Positions 34,375-42,079 of a DNA stretch of 64,000 bases are shown here, piece after piece (positions within the stretch are counted from its first letter, which is position 1; each line of letters starts with the position of its first letter). The notes under the pieces were generated by a model. That model ran no database searches, had not been told where the DNA came from, and was given only the letters and a program-made list of their open reading frames with translations. Location: NCBI GenBank assembly GCA_005239435.1, contig SZNP01000001.1:434001-498000 (forward strand), in the 5' to 3' direction. The translations under genes and the position numbers were made by a program. This stretch comes from Halorussus salinisoli (lineage in GTDB: Archaea > Halobacteriota > Halobacteria > Halobacteriales > Haladaptataceae).

Positions 34375-35256
34375 ATGGTAGCCTTCGAAGTGCCGGAGGT
34401 GGACTACACCCAGTACACCAACCGGCAGTTGGCGGCGATACCCCTCGCGGTTCTCGCCGTCGCACTGTTGGTCATCGTCGGGTGGTACGTCTTCACCGGC
34501 GCACCAGTACGACTCGGTATGGAGTTTACTGGCGGAACGGAGCTACGCGTTCAGACTTCGACACCGCCCTCCGAAATCTCTACGGCATTCGACTCGGAAG
34601 CGTCGGTCACACCAGTTCAAACGGCCGACAACACCTACATCGTGACGTTCCCGCCCGAAGCCGAAAACATCGGTCAACAGGCGAGAAACAACTTACAGCC
34701 AGTCGATGGCCAGTCGGAGTCCGACATGGTGAAGTCCGTGCAGGGCACCTCCGCGAGTTTCGGTGAATCGACCCAGCGACTCGCGCTGATGGGTATCGGA
34801 CTCGCATTCGTCGGCATGAGCGTCCTCGTATTTCTGATGTTCCGGACGTTCGTCCCCTCCATTGCGGTGGTCATCTCGGCGTTCAGCGACATCGTGATTC
34901 CCGTCGCCCTGATGAACCTGCTCGGTATTCCGCTCTCGCTGGGGACGGTCGCTGCCCTGCTGATGCTCATCGGGTACTCGGTGGACTCCGACATCCTGCT
35001 GAACAACCACATCCTGCGCCGGTCGGGTGACTTCTACGAGTCGACCCACCGCGCGATGCGGACCGGCGTGACGATGACCGTCACGTCGCTGTCCGCGATG
35101 GCAGTGATGTCGGTGGTCGCCTACCTGTTCGGCATCGAACTGCTGGCGTCCATCGGAATCGTCCTCGTCCTCGGACTGGCGACCGACCTCATGAACACCT
35201 ACATGCTCAATCTCAGCCTGCTTCGGTGGTACAAGTACGAGGGGGTGGCTCGATAG
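34375..35256 (+). CDS. secF: Protein translocase subunit SecF
   Basis: A 293-aa integral membrane protein of the SecDF complex, which assists SecYEG export using the ion gradient. Periplasmic-side P1 head residues (MEFTGGTELRVQTS) follow TM1 (IPLAVLAVALLVIVGWYVFT). The RND-like membrane core contains LMGIGLAFVGMSVLVFLMF, AVVISAFSDIVIPVALMNLL and AALLMLIGYSVDSDILLNN (family GYSVxDxI motif). The secD ATG follows the TAG at once, so they are co-translated. ATG 34375 is chosen because of the TATA box 27 nt upstream; the ORF upstream overlaps the opposite-strand gene. Confidence 0.95.
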   Translation: MVAFEVPEVDYTQYTNRQLAAIPLAVLAVALLVIVGWYVFTGAPVRLGMEFTGGTELRVQTSTPPSEISTAFDSEASVTPVQTADNTYIVTFPPEAENIGQQARNNLQPVDGQSESDMVKSVQGTSASFGESTQRLALMGIGLAFVGMSVLVFLMFRTFVPSIAVVISAFSDIVIPVALMNLLGIPLSLGTVAALLMLIGYSVDSDILLNNHILRRSGDFYESTHRAMRTGVTMTVTSLSAMAVMSVVAYLFGIELLASIGIVLVLGLATDLMNTYMLNLSLLRWYKYEGVAR

Positions 35257-36837
35257 ATGGACTTCCGCGACAACTGGCGAGTCATCCTGCTCGTCGTCTT
35301 CCTCGTGGTCAGCACGTTCGCGCTGTTCTCCCCCGGCGTCGGCGGTGACGGCGGCGGTGACGGCGCGGCGGTCGAGACGACCAGTGACGGTCCGACCAAC
35401 CTCCAGTTCGGCCTCGAACTCTCGGGCGGGACTCGAATTCGCGCGCCCATCAACGGACTGACGGCCGAGGACGTGGACGTTCCGCGAGGCACTGGACCGG
35501 CGACCGTCGAGGGACGGGTCGCCGGTAATCTCTCCGGCGTGGACGCCTCCGACGTGACCGCGCGCCTCGCGTCCGCCCAGAACGAGACCACGACCGTCGA
35601 GGTGTTCGCCGACAACGTCACCGAAGACGAGTTCGAGCGCGCGCTCCAGCAGGCCGGCTACGACTACGAGACCGTCCGGTCGGGCGTCACCGAGCAGACC
35701 CGAAACACGGTCGTCCGCATCCTCCGCGACAAGATCTCGAAGGCCGGACTCTCCGGCGGCCGGGTCCAGCAGGTCGAAACCGCGGACGGCGAGAACTTCG
35801 TCGTCATCGAGATGCCCAACACCAACCGAACCGAAGTCGAGGACCTCGTGACCGAACGCGGGAAGGTCCAGGTCGTCGCCACGTTCCCGGCCCAGAACCA
35901 GAGCGGTAACGACACCAAGTACCGCCGGGAACCCCTGCTCTCGCAGGGCGACTTCAGTAGCATCGGGTCCGCGGAGGAGTCCCAGGGTATCGGTCCGAAC
36001 GTCCCGGTGGTTCTGAACGACGAGGCGGCCCAGAACTTCTCGAACGCGATGCGGACGTTCGGCTTCGCCACGGAAGGCGTCGGCCAGTGTCGCTGGCGGA
36101 CGAACCCCGAGGACCCCGGCTACTGCCTGTACACCGTCGTCGACGGTGAAGTCGTCTACGCGGCGAACATGGGCGAGCGACTCGCCCAGACCTTCCGCCA
36201 GGAGAAGTTCACGGAGAGCCCGAGTTTCGTCATGAGTACGACGAACATGTCCGAGGCCCGTGAACTCCAGATTCACCTGAACGCGGGTGCGCTTCCCGCC
36301 TCGCTCGACATGGAGCAGGGTACGTCTTACTTCCTCGCGCCGAGTCTGGCCGAGGAGTTCAAGCTCTACTCGCTCATCACGGGACTGGTCGCCGTGGCGG
36401 CGGTCAGTATCTCGGTCTTCCTCCGATACGGTGACCCGAGGGTCGCCGCCCCGATGCTGGTGACGGCGCTCTCCGAAGTCGTCATCCTGCTCGGGTTCGC
36501 CGCGGCCATCCAACTCCCGCTGGACCTCTCACACATCGCCGGGTTCATCGCGGTCATCGGGACCGGGGTGGACGACCTCATCATCATCGCCGACGAGGTG
36601 ATGTCCGAAGGTGACGTGAACTCCTCACGGGTGTTCCAGAGTCGCTTCCGGAAGGCGTTCTGGGTCATCGGCGCGGCGGCCGCGACGACCATCATCGCCA
36701 TGAGTCCGCTGGCGGTGCTCTCGCTCGGCGACCTGCAGGGCTTCGCCATCGTCACCATCCTCGGCGTCCTCATCGGCGTGCTGATTACGCGGCCCGCCTA
36801 CGGTGACATCCTGCGGAGTCTGATGACCAGCAAGTAA
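35257..36837 (+). CDS. secD: Protein translocase subunit SecD
   Basis: A 526-aa partner of SecF, with no gap between the two genes. TM1 is VILLVVFLVVSTFALFSP. A long exported domain (about residues 40-375) starts with NLQFGLELSGGTRIRAPING and includes ATFPAQNQSGNDTKYRREP. The C-terminal six-helix core contains LITGLVAVAAVSISVFLRYG, GFIAVIGTGVDDLIIIADEV and AAAATTIIAMSPLAVLSLGD. The order secF-secD is the haloarchaeal norm. Ser/Thr- and Asn-X-Ser/Thr-rich stretches in the external domain are compatible with glycosylation (inferred). Confidence 0.95.
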   Translation: MDFRDNWRVILLVVFLVVSTFALFSPGVGGDGGGDGAAVETTSDGPTNLQFGLELSGGTRIRAPINGLTAEDVDVPRGTGPATVEGRVAGNLSGVDASDVTARLASAQNETTTVEVFADNVTEDEFERALQQAGYDYETVRSGVTEQTRNTVVRILRDKISKAGLSGGRVQQVETADGENFVVIEMPNTNRTEVEDLVTERGKVQVVATFPAQNQSGNDTKYRREPLLSQGDFSSIGSAEESQGIGPNVPVVLNDEAAQNFSNAMRTFGFATEGVGQCRWRTNPEDPGYCLYTVVDGEVVYAANMGERLAQTFRQEKFTESPSFVMSTTNMSEARELQIHLNAGALPASLDMEQGTSYFLAPSLAEEFKLYSLITGLVAVAAVSISVFLRYGDPRVAAPMLVTALSEVVILLGFAAAIQLPLDLSHIAGFIAVIGTGVDDLIIIADEVMSEGDVNSSRVFQSRFRKAFWVIGAAAATTIIAMSPLAVLSLGDLQGFAIVTILGVLIGVLITRPAYGDILRSLMTSK

Positions 36838-37130
36838 GCGACCGACTCGTTCACTCCTCGATTTCTTCGACCGACGCTTCCCGTCTCGATACTCGCCGGG
36901 AAGGTTCCGCGGCGCGAACTCCCCGGAGAGCGATTGCCACTTCCGGAGCGACGCGACGACGAGGAGGACCGCGGCGGCGACTTCGAGAACACTCGGGACG
37001 GCGACGGCGAGCGGCGCTACCCCGACCGTGCTTCGAAGATGGTTTCCAGTTGTCAAACCCGTTCGGCCGGGGTTCGGGACTCGGCGTACCACGAAGGTAG
37101 TACCGGTCTCGACGGGCCGAACTACAGCAT
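36838..37130. other. 293-nt spacer between secD and rnhB
   Basis: No gene called. The minus strand carries a short open stretch with one hydrophobic segment (SVLEVAAAVLLVVASL, about 36955-37005) that runs into secD antisense and could be a remnant, but there is no credible start. Convergent gene ends are expected to share terminators here. Confidence 0.4.
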
Positions 37131-37799
37131 CTAGAACTCCCCGAGCCCCGACTGCTCGGCGTCTGCCAGCACGTCGTCGCAGGTGGACCAACTCCGGCGC
37201 GCGCAGTCGGGCAGACACCCCTGCTCGGCCACGAACGTCTCCAGAAACTCGCGGGTGTTCGGGTCGCTGGGATAGCCCGACCCGAGGTCACCGAGGTGGT
37301 GGCCGTACTCGTCGGCGTACCGCTCGGCGAGCGCGGCGACGTGGGCGTCGCGTTCGACCTTGGCGACGATGCTGGCCGCTCCGACGACCGCGTGGGTCTC
37401 GTCAGCGCCGTGTTCTGCAGTGAGATCGATCTCTTCCGAGATGCGGTCGGCGACCCGACGAGCGAAACGCTCCTCGCTAGTGTCCCCGGCGTCCACGACT
37501 CCTTCTGCATCGCTGTCCGCTGAGTCGACGACCGCCGAGAGCGCCTCGGCGTGGGCCGCCACGGTGAGCGTGTTCATGTCGGTCTCGCCGTCGATGCGTT
37601 CGACCGGAATCTCGGCCACGCCGACTGCGATTCCGTCGTGCTCGCGCAGTTCGGCCGCGATCTCCTCGCGGCGCTCGGGCGCGACGTTCTTCGAGTCGTC
37701 GATGCCCGGGGGGAGGTCCGTGGAGTCCGATACTCGGACCGCGGCGGCGAACATCGACCCCAGAACCGGTCCCTTCCCGGCCTCGTCTACTCCGAACAC
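37131..37799 (-). CDS. rnhB: Ribonuclease HII
   Basis: A 222-aa enzyme that removes RNA from RNA-DNA hybrids and single ribonucleotides from DNA. GTG 37799 is taken as start because the family begins at FGVDEAGKGPVLGSMFAAAV. The acidic catalytic residues are in DEAG, PPGIDDSKN, and VVGAASIVAKVERDAHVAAL; the last Asp is in VVDAGDTS (about residue 125). SGYPSDPNTREFLETFV and the C-terminal LPDCARRSWSTCDD match archaeal RNase HII. The longer frame to 37973 is low-quality. Confidence 0.92.
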   Translation of the reverse strand: MFGVDEAGKGPVLGSMFAAAVRVSDSTDLPPGIDDSKNVAPERREEIAAELREHDGIAVGVAEIPVERIDGETDMNTLTVAAHAEALSAVVDSADSDAEGVVDAGDTSEERFARRVADRISEEIDLTAEHGADETHAVVGAASIVAKVERDAHVAALAERYADEYGHHLGDLGSGYPSDPNTREFLETFVAEQGCLPDCARRSWSTCDDVLADAEQSGLGEF

Positions 37800-37958
37800 G
37801 CTCTCGAAATCCGCGTGTGAGTAATTGGCTCTTACGATGGCGTGGCTTGCGGCGATGCGGTTGGAGTGGGAACTCACTGCGACAGAAGTGAGAGAGCGTG
37901 ACCGAGGGCCGGAGGTACGAAGAAGCGGCCAGCGCGGAACGAGGCACCAAAACAATTC

Positions 37959-37984
37959 CCTAACACGGTACATTATATGTTAGG
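37959..37984. promoter_or_regulatory. Inverted repeat spanning a TATA box
   Basis: CCTAACA (37959-37965) and TGTTAGG (37978-37984) form a perfect 7-bp inverted repeat with a 12-nt spacer that contains ACATTATA. This looks like a promoter for the VRR-NUC gene (or rnhB in the other direction) flanked by a dimeric regulator site. No regulator known. Confidence 0.45.
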
Positions 37985-38053
37985 CGAATATGTCTGTATC
38001 TGCGATCGAAGCGATTAGCCTCACTTATCAGAGGTGGTTCCGTGGTGGTCGGT

Positions 38054-38647
38054 ATGACTCGGCGGCGAACGTACCCACCCGGAGAGTACGAATACTACCT
38101 GAAGCGAGAGACGAACGCTTCCCGAAACGTCGGTTTTCTCCCCCGAGTCGTCCGAGCGGATTACGAGTTTACCCGCGAACCGAAGACTGTCTACCCGCCC
38201 TCGGAACAGCGAGAGCGGTCTATCATCGAAAAGAAATACGGGCGAGACGTGGCGGACGAGATGCCGTGGGGGGCCGACGTGCCGACCGAGGAGAAGGTAG
38301 AGTGGATGGCCGAACACATACTGAGAGAGGAACACGTCTCGATGCGGTTCGCGGCCCCGGACGCGAATGCCACCACTCCACCGAGTCGCATTCCGGACGC
38401 TGTTATCGAGGCCGTCGGTCTCGACGCGAGTAGCAGTGATGGCGACGACTGGCAGACGGGCGCTCGCGCCTTCACCCAGAAGGGCGTGCCGGACCTGTTC
38501 GTCTGGCGAAACGTCTACGACTGGTTTTTCTTGGAGGTGAAATCTTGGACCGACGGTCTCAACGCGAATCAGAAGGACTGGTTCGGCGAGTACAACGAAA
38601 CGCTCCCGGCATTCAGTATGGGTATCAAGTGGCCGGAAGTCGACTGA
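38054..38647 (+). CDS. VRR-NUC/PD-(D/E)XK-like nuclease
   Basis: A 197-aa protein with a nuclease-like core near the C terminus. GVPDLFVWRNVYDWFFLEVK contains the PD and E-x-K pattern; the E-V-K-S segment, then LNANQKDWFGEYN (Q-x3-W/F), is as in VRR-NUC domains (FAN1/Cas4-type fold). The N-terminal 110 residues (RRRTYPPGEYEYYLKRET, REEHVSMRFAAPDANA) are unknown; the first is Arg/Tyr-rich. Start ATG 38054; GTGs 9 and 12 nt upstream also exist. The next gene encodes an ERCC4 nuclease, so a DNA-repair or mobile-element function is possible, but I infer it only from neighbours. Confidence 0.72.
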   Translation: MTRRRTYPPGEYEYYLKRETNASRNVGFLPRVVRADYEFTREPKTVYPPSEQRERSIIEKKYGRDVADEMPWGADVPTEEKVEWMAEHILREEHVSMRFAAPDANATTPPSRIPDAVIEAVGLDASSSDGDDWQTGARAFTQKGVPDLFVWRNVYDWFFLEVKSWTDGLNANQKDWFGEYNETLPAFSMGIKWPEVD

Positions 38648-38703
38648 CGAGTCCCTACCCACAGCCGAGACGCTGATACGCGCCGAACACCTACGATTCG
38701 CCG

Positions 38704-39432
38704 ATGACGCTCTCGGTCGCCGTAGACGACAGGGAACCCGAGGGAGTGCGCCGGGCGGTCGAGGCCCACGACGACGTGGCCGCGGTCGAGGTGCGCAGAC
38801 TCCCCGCCGCCGACATCGCTGTCGTCGGTCGGTCCGAGGACCTCGGCAGTCCGGTGGGTGCCGAGGACCTCGACGATTCCGAGGGCCGCGTCCTCGGCGG
38901 TGTCGGCATTGAGCGCAAGACGGTCTCGGACTACGTCAACTCCGCCATCGGCACGACGGGCACCGACCTCCGCGAGCAGGTCTCGAAGATGGGCGAGGTC
39001 TACGACCGGGCCTACGTCCTGCTGGAGGGCGACCTCTCGGACGTGGGCGCGCGCAGGCCCGGCCTGAGCAGCGCGGCGGTCCACGGCACGATGGCCTCGT
39101 TCGCGGCCCGCCACGAAACGCCCGTCATCCCCTGCTCGGACCGCCAGCGTCTGGTGGACGTGGCGATACGCCTGCTCCGCAAACACGGCGAGGAGCCGTC
39201 GGCCCGGCCACTGCCCGGCGGAACCGTGACGGGATACGACACGCCGACAACCAAGCGACTGTTCGGCTGTATCGAGGGCGTCGGCCCGCAGACCGCCGAC
39301 GCGCTCTACGAGCGATTCCCCTCGGTCGATGCCCTGCTGTCGGCGACGCCGGAGGAGTTGCGCGAGGTCGAGGGCGTCGGGGAGAAACGGTCGGAGGAGA
39401 TTTTCGAGACGCTCCGGGGTGGACGGGATTAG
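38704..39432 (+). CDS. ERCC4-type nuclease with helix-hairpin-helix (XPF/Hef-like)
   Basis: A 242-aa protein: ERCC4 nuclease domain (about residues 1-150) with VAVDDREP (catalytic D-x-R-E-P) and GVGIERKTVSDYVNSAIG (the E-R-K active-site motif). It continues YVLLEGDLSDV and ends with tandem HhH repeats (about residues 185-240, FGCIEGVGPQTADALYERFP and LREVEGVGEKRSEEIFETLR). It is a stand-alone structure-specific endonuclease lacking the helicase half found in Hef. Likely role: processing branched DNA in replication-fork repair, perhaps with PCNA (inferred). It follows the VRR-NUC gene after 56 nt. Confidence 0.92.
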   Translation: MTLSVAVDDREPEGVRRAVEAHDDVAAVEVRRLPAADIAVVGRSEDLGSPVGAEDLDDSEGRVLGGVGIERKTVSDYVNSAIGTTGTDLREQVSKMGEVYDRAYVLLEGDLSDVGARRPGLSSAAVHGTMASFAARHETPVIPCSDRQRLVDVAIRLLRKHGEEPSARPLPGGTVTGYDTPTTKRLFGCIEGVGPQTADALYERFPSVDALLSATPEELREVEGVGEKRSEEIFETLRGGRD

Positions 39433-39539
39433 TCCGATTTTGATTACTAGTCTGATTTTGGTTTTGTGACGCGGTTGCAGATGTCGTGTTGTGGTCACGG
39501 AACGTCTGAAGAAGGCAAGAAGGTGACGAGAAGCTAGAT

Positions 39540-39680
39540 AGCTACTCCTTGAGCAAAGGAGTCACCGCAACCGCACAGCACCGCGCCGCACCGCAACCGC
39601 GAAGGCCTCGTACCTCCCCAACCTCCTCACTCGCGCGGTTGGCGCGACCCAAACCACGGGTCGCGCCAGCGCGCACCGGG
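39540..39680 (+). repeat. Hairpin-rich intergenic repeat, copy 1
   Basis: A block with TAGCTACT near 39539, then ACAGCACCGCGCC, the core ACCTCCCCAACC (39612-39623) and a perfect 10-bp hairpin (stem GGCGCGACCC, 39641-39650 with 39658-39667) ending in CGCGCCAGCGCGC. The complement of 43700-43795 shows the same order: TAGCTACT, CAGCACCACAGCC, ACCTCCCCAACC, then GCCTGCGC. No ORF with family match. Confidence 0.5.
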
Positions 39681-39744
39681 TCTGAGGGTGTCACCGAGCG
39701 GTCCACGCCCGAGTTACCCCTCGACTCACCTCGTATAGAAAACA

Positions 39745-39751
39745 CTTTAGT
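39745..39751 (+). promoter_or_regulatory. TATA-like box for the MATE gene
   Basis: CTTTAGT centred about 28 nt before GTG 39777 argues for a leaderless transcript and for that start. Confidence 0.5.
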
Positions 39752-39776
39752 TTCGATTCGAAATAGGTCAACCATC

Positions 39777-41219
39777 GTGGCTCGCTTCCCGAATCCGGTT
39801 CGGCTTCTCATCCTCACGGTCGGCCGGGCGCTCGCCCGGGCCGGTCTCGTCGACCCGGAGAGCGTCCGTCGGACCACGGACCTCGCGTGGCCCCGAATCG
39901 TCACCGGACTCGCGCGCATGTCGAAGAACGCGGTGGACGTGGCGATGGTCGGACTCGCGGTCGGACCGGTCGCAATCGCGGGCATCGGCTTCGCCAGTCC
40001 CTACTGGGGCATCGCCTTCTCGCTCGGCGGCGGCATCGCCGGCGGGACCATCGCACTGGTCTCCCAGCGCTTCGGCGCGGAGGCCTACGACGAACTCGAA
40101 GTGGCGGTCCGGGCCAGCGCGGCCGTCGTCCTCGCGATCTCGCTCCCCGTGGCGGCCGCCTTCTGGCTGTTCCCGGCCGAACTCGTCTCGGTCATGACCG
40201 ACGACGCCCGCGCCATCGAACTCGGCGCGGAGTACCTCCGAATCCTCGCGGTCGGCGTCCCCTTCGCCGGTCTCAACCTCGTGGGAAGCCGCATCTACAT
40301 CGGCGCGGACGACTCGTGGACGCCCATGCTCGTGCGAGGCGGCGGCGCGCTCTCGAACATCGTGTTCAGCGGCCTCCTCATCTTCGGTCTCGGCTTGGGC
40401 GTCACCGGGGCCGCGGTCGGCACCGTGCTGGCGAACGTCCTCGTCACCGCGGCGTTCGTCGGCGGACTCGTCGCCGGTCGGCTCCCGGGCGTCGGCGACC
40501 TCCCCGTGCAGGTGAACCCCTTCGGCACGTACCTCGACCGCGAGACCGTCGTGGACGTGGTCCGCATCGGTCTCCCGGTCGTCGGCCGGAACGGCGTCTG
40601 GACCGTCGCCAAGTTCCCCATGCTCGCCATCGTCGGCCTGTTCGGCCCGAGCGTCGTGGCCGCCTACGTCATCGCGCGGCGCATCTGGGGTCTGATGAAC
40701 ACGCCCGGTTGGGGTTTCGGACTGGCGTCGAGCAGCCTCGTCGGCCAAGAGCTCGGAGAGGGCGACGAGACGGAGGCCGAGGTGTACGCCCGCGACATCG
40801 TCGTCTTCTCGGTCGCCACCTACGTCGTCGCGGCGCTCCTCGTCGGCGCGTTCGCCGAGCCGATCGTCCGCCTGTTCGTCGGCGACTCCGGGGACGCCAC
40901 GATTCCGGTCGCGGTGGCGCTGGTCTACGCGGCCTGCGTCGCGGTCGTCGGCCAGGGAGTCAAAGCCGGGACCGCCGGGCCGTTAGACGCCAGCGGCGAC
41001 ACCCGGTGGCCCTTCTACAGCCAAATCGTCGGGATGTTCGGGGCCGCCATCCCCATCGCGTATCTCGGAGCCACCACGTCGCTCGGACTGATGGGCCTGT
41101 ACCTCTCATTCGTCGCCGAGACGACGATTCCGGCAGTCATCAACTACTACCGGTTCTCGACCGGCAAGTGGAAGGCCATCAGCAGGGAGTTCCGGCCGGG
41201 CACGCCCGCCGACGACTGA
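39777..41219 (+). CDS. MATE family efflux transporter
   Basis: A 480-aa multidrug/sodium-coupled exporter with twelve predicted helices in two halves. It starts at GTG 39777 (VARFPNPVRLL), with the family-typical LARMSKNAVDVAMVGLAVGP in TM1 and YWGIAFSLGGGIAGGTIALV. The second half repeats with GLPVVGRNGVWTVAKFPMLA. The open frame upstream (from 39549) lies in the repeat block and is not coding. MATE proteins export cations, drugs or siderophores against Na+/H+ gradients; the substrate is unknown. Confidence 0.9.
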   Translation: MARFPNPVRLLILTVGRALARAGLVDPESVRRTTDLAWPRIVTGLARMSKNAVDVAMVGLAVGPVAIAGIGFASPYWGIAFSLGGGIAGGTIALVSQRFGAEAYDELEVAVRASAAVVLAISLPVAAAFWLFPAELVSVMTDDARAIELGAEYLRILAVGVPFAGLNLVGSRIYIGADDSWTPMLVRGGGALSNIVFSGLLIFGLGLGVTGAAVGTVLANVLVTAAFVGGLVAGRLPGVGDLPVQVNPFGTYLDRETVVDVVRIGLPVVGRNGVWTVAKFPMLAIVGLFGPSVVAAYVIARRIWGLMNTPGWGFGLASSSLVGQELGEGDETEAEVYARDIVVFSVATYVVAALLVGAFAEPIVRLFVGDSGDATIPVAVALVYAACVAVVGQGVKAGTAGPLDASGDTRWPFYSQIVGMFGAAIPIAYLGATTSLGLMGLYLSFVAETTIPAVINYYRFSTGKWKAISREFRPGTPADD

Positions 41220-41252
41220 GGTCGGGACTCGCGGTCTGCGGACATCGACCGG

Positions 41253-42026
41253 CTACTCCTCCCACGGGTCGGACTGCTCGCGCTCGTGGAACTCACCACC
41301 GCCGCGCCAGACGAACCCGTAGACCACGGCTGCGGTCGCCGCGAGGTAGAACATGCCGACTCCCGCGACGATGGCCACCCCGGGAATACCGAGGACGCTG
41401 GCGGTCACGTACCACGGTTGGTCCGGCTGAAACACCGTGATTCGGGCGAGCCACGCCGCCAACAGCACGAGCAACAGCGGGTAGTAGATGCGCCGGAGTC
41501 GCCGCGAGAGCGCCGTGAACGGACGGGTCTTCACCGCCGGGTCCCGGAGGTCGTCGCTGATGAGGCGACGCCACTTATCGTGCGAGAGTTCGGTTTCGGG
41601 GTCGAACAGTTCGGCGAACAGGTTCTGCTCCAGCAGGCGAACGCGCTCGCGCCACACGTCGTAGGCCCGGTAACGCCTGGTCTCGACCACGAGGAACACC
41701 ACCAGCGCACCCATCCCGATGAGCAGGATGTAGTGGGGATTGCCCGGACTGGAGAAGACCCACGTCAACAGCGCGGCGATGATTGTGACCGCCCAGTAGG
41801 AGGTCTGGTCGAGGCGACTCCGCCACGAAGTCACGCGGTCCATCTGACCGCGGTAGAAGTGCCCCAACAGCGAGATGGCGTCCGACGGATCCTCCGCGAA
41901 CTCCCCGCCGAGATTCTCGTCGGGCGTTCGGTCCTCCGAACTCTCGTCGGGCGTCCGGTCCTCCGAACCCTCGTCGGACGCTCGGCCCTCCGAACCCTCC
42001 TCGGTCGAGTCGCTCGGACCCCCCAT
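41253..42026 (-). CDS. DUF2270 membrane protein with acidic repeat tail
   Basis: A 257-aa protein with three to five TM helices (SYWAVTIIAALLTWVFSS, GMGALVVFLVVETRRYRAYD, YYPLLLVLLAAWLARITVFQ, GVAIVAGVGMFYLAATAAVV). The central charged segment, RVRLLEQNLFAELFDPETEL plus SHDKWRRLISDDLRDPAVKT, is typical of DUF2270. The N-terminal tail (residues 1-40) has tandem SEDRTPDE-type repeats encoded by about 27-nt units at 41913-42000. Function unknown. Confidence 0.85.
   Translation of the reverse strand: MGGPSDSTEEGSEGRASDEGSEDRTPDESSEDRTPDENLGGEFAEDPSDAISLLGHFYRGQMDRVTSWRSRLDQTSYWAVTIIAALLTWVFSSPGNPHYILLIGMGALVVFLVVETRRYRAYDVWRERVRLLEQNLFAELFDPETELSHDKWRRLISDDLRDPAVKTRPFTALSRRLRRIYYPLLLVLLAAWLARITVFQPDQPWYVTASVLGIPGVAIVAGVGMFYLAATAAVVYGFVWRGGGEFHEREQSDPWEE
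41913..42000 (-). repeat. Tandem ~27-nt coding repeat in the DUF2270 gene
   Basis: Three to four units, each ending CCTCCGAA and containing CGTCGGGCG/CGTCGGACG, encode the SEDRTPDE-like acidic repeat of the N-terminal tail. Such short in-frame repeats can change copy number by slippage. Confidence 0.7.
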
Positions 42027-42079
42027 ATCCCGGTGCTACGTTTCTCCGTGACCTACGGTTTGTGGCAGGTGCCGACGAC

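Larger units (their letters stand above)
39433..39776. other. 344-nt spacer with hairpin repeat
   Basis: No protein gene before the MATE start. An AT-richer section (39433-39540) follows the ERCC4 gene. From 39540 a C-rich block with repeats of ACCGCAACCGCACAGCACCG type is followed by GGCCTCGTACCTCCCCAACC (39604-39623) and a perfect 10-bp hairpin at 39641-39650/39658-39667. The MATE TATA box is at 39745-39751. Confidence 0.6.

Noticed and set aside
36625..37218. Minus-strand ORF with one hydrophobic segment near rnhB
   Set aside because: Mostly antisense to secD, with no start near the hydrophobic segment.
37990..38433. ORF beginning MSVSAIEAISLTYQRWF
   Set aside because: Overlaps the VRR-NUC gene in another frame and degenerates to Arg/Asp-rich sequence. 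The first 17 residues look coding-like but continue into nothing.
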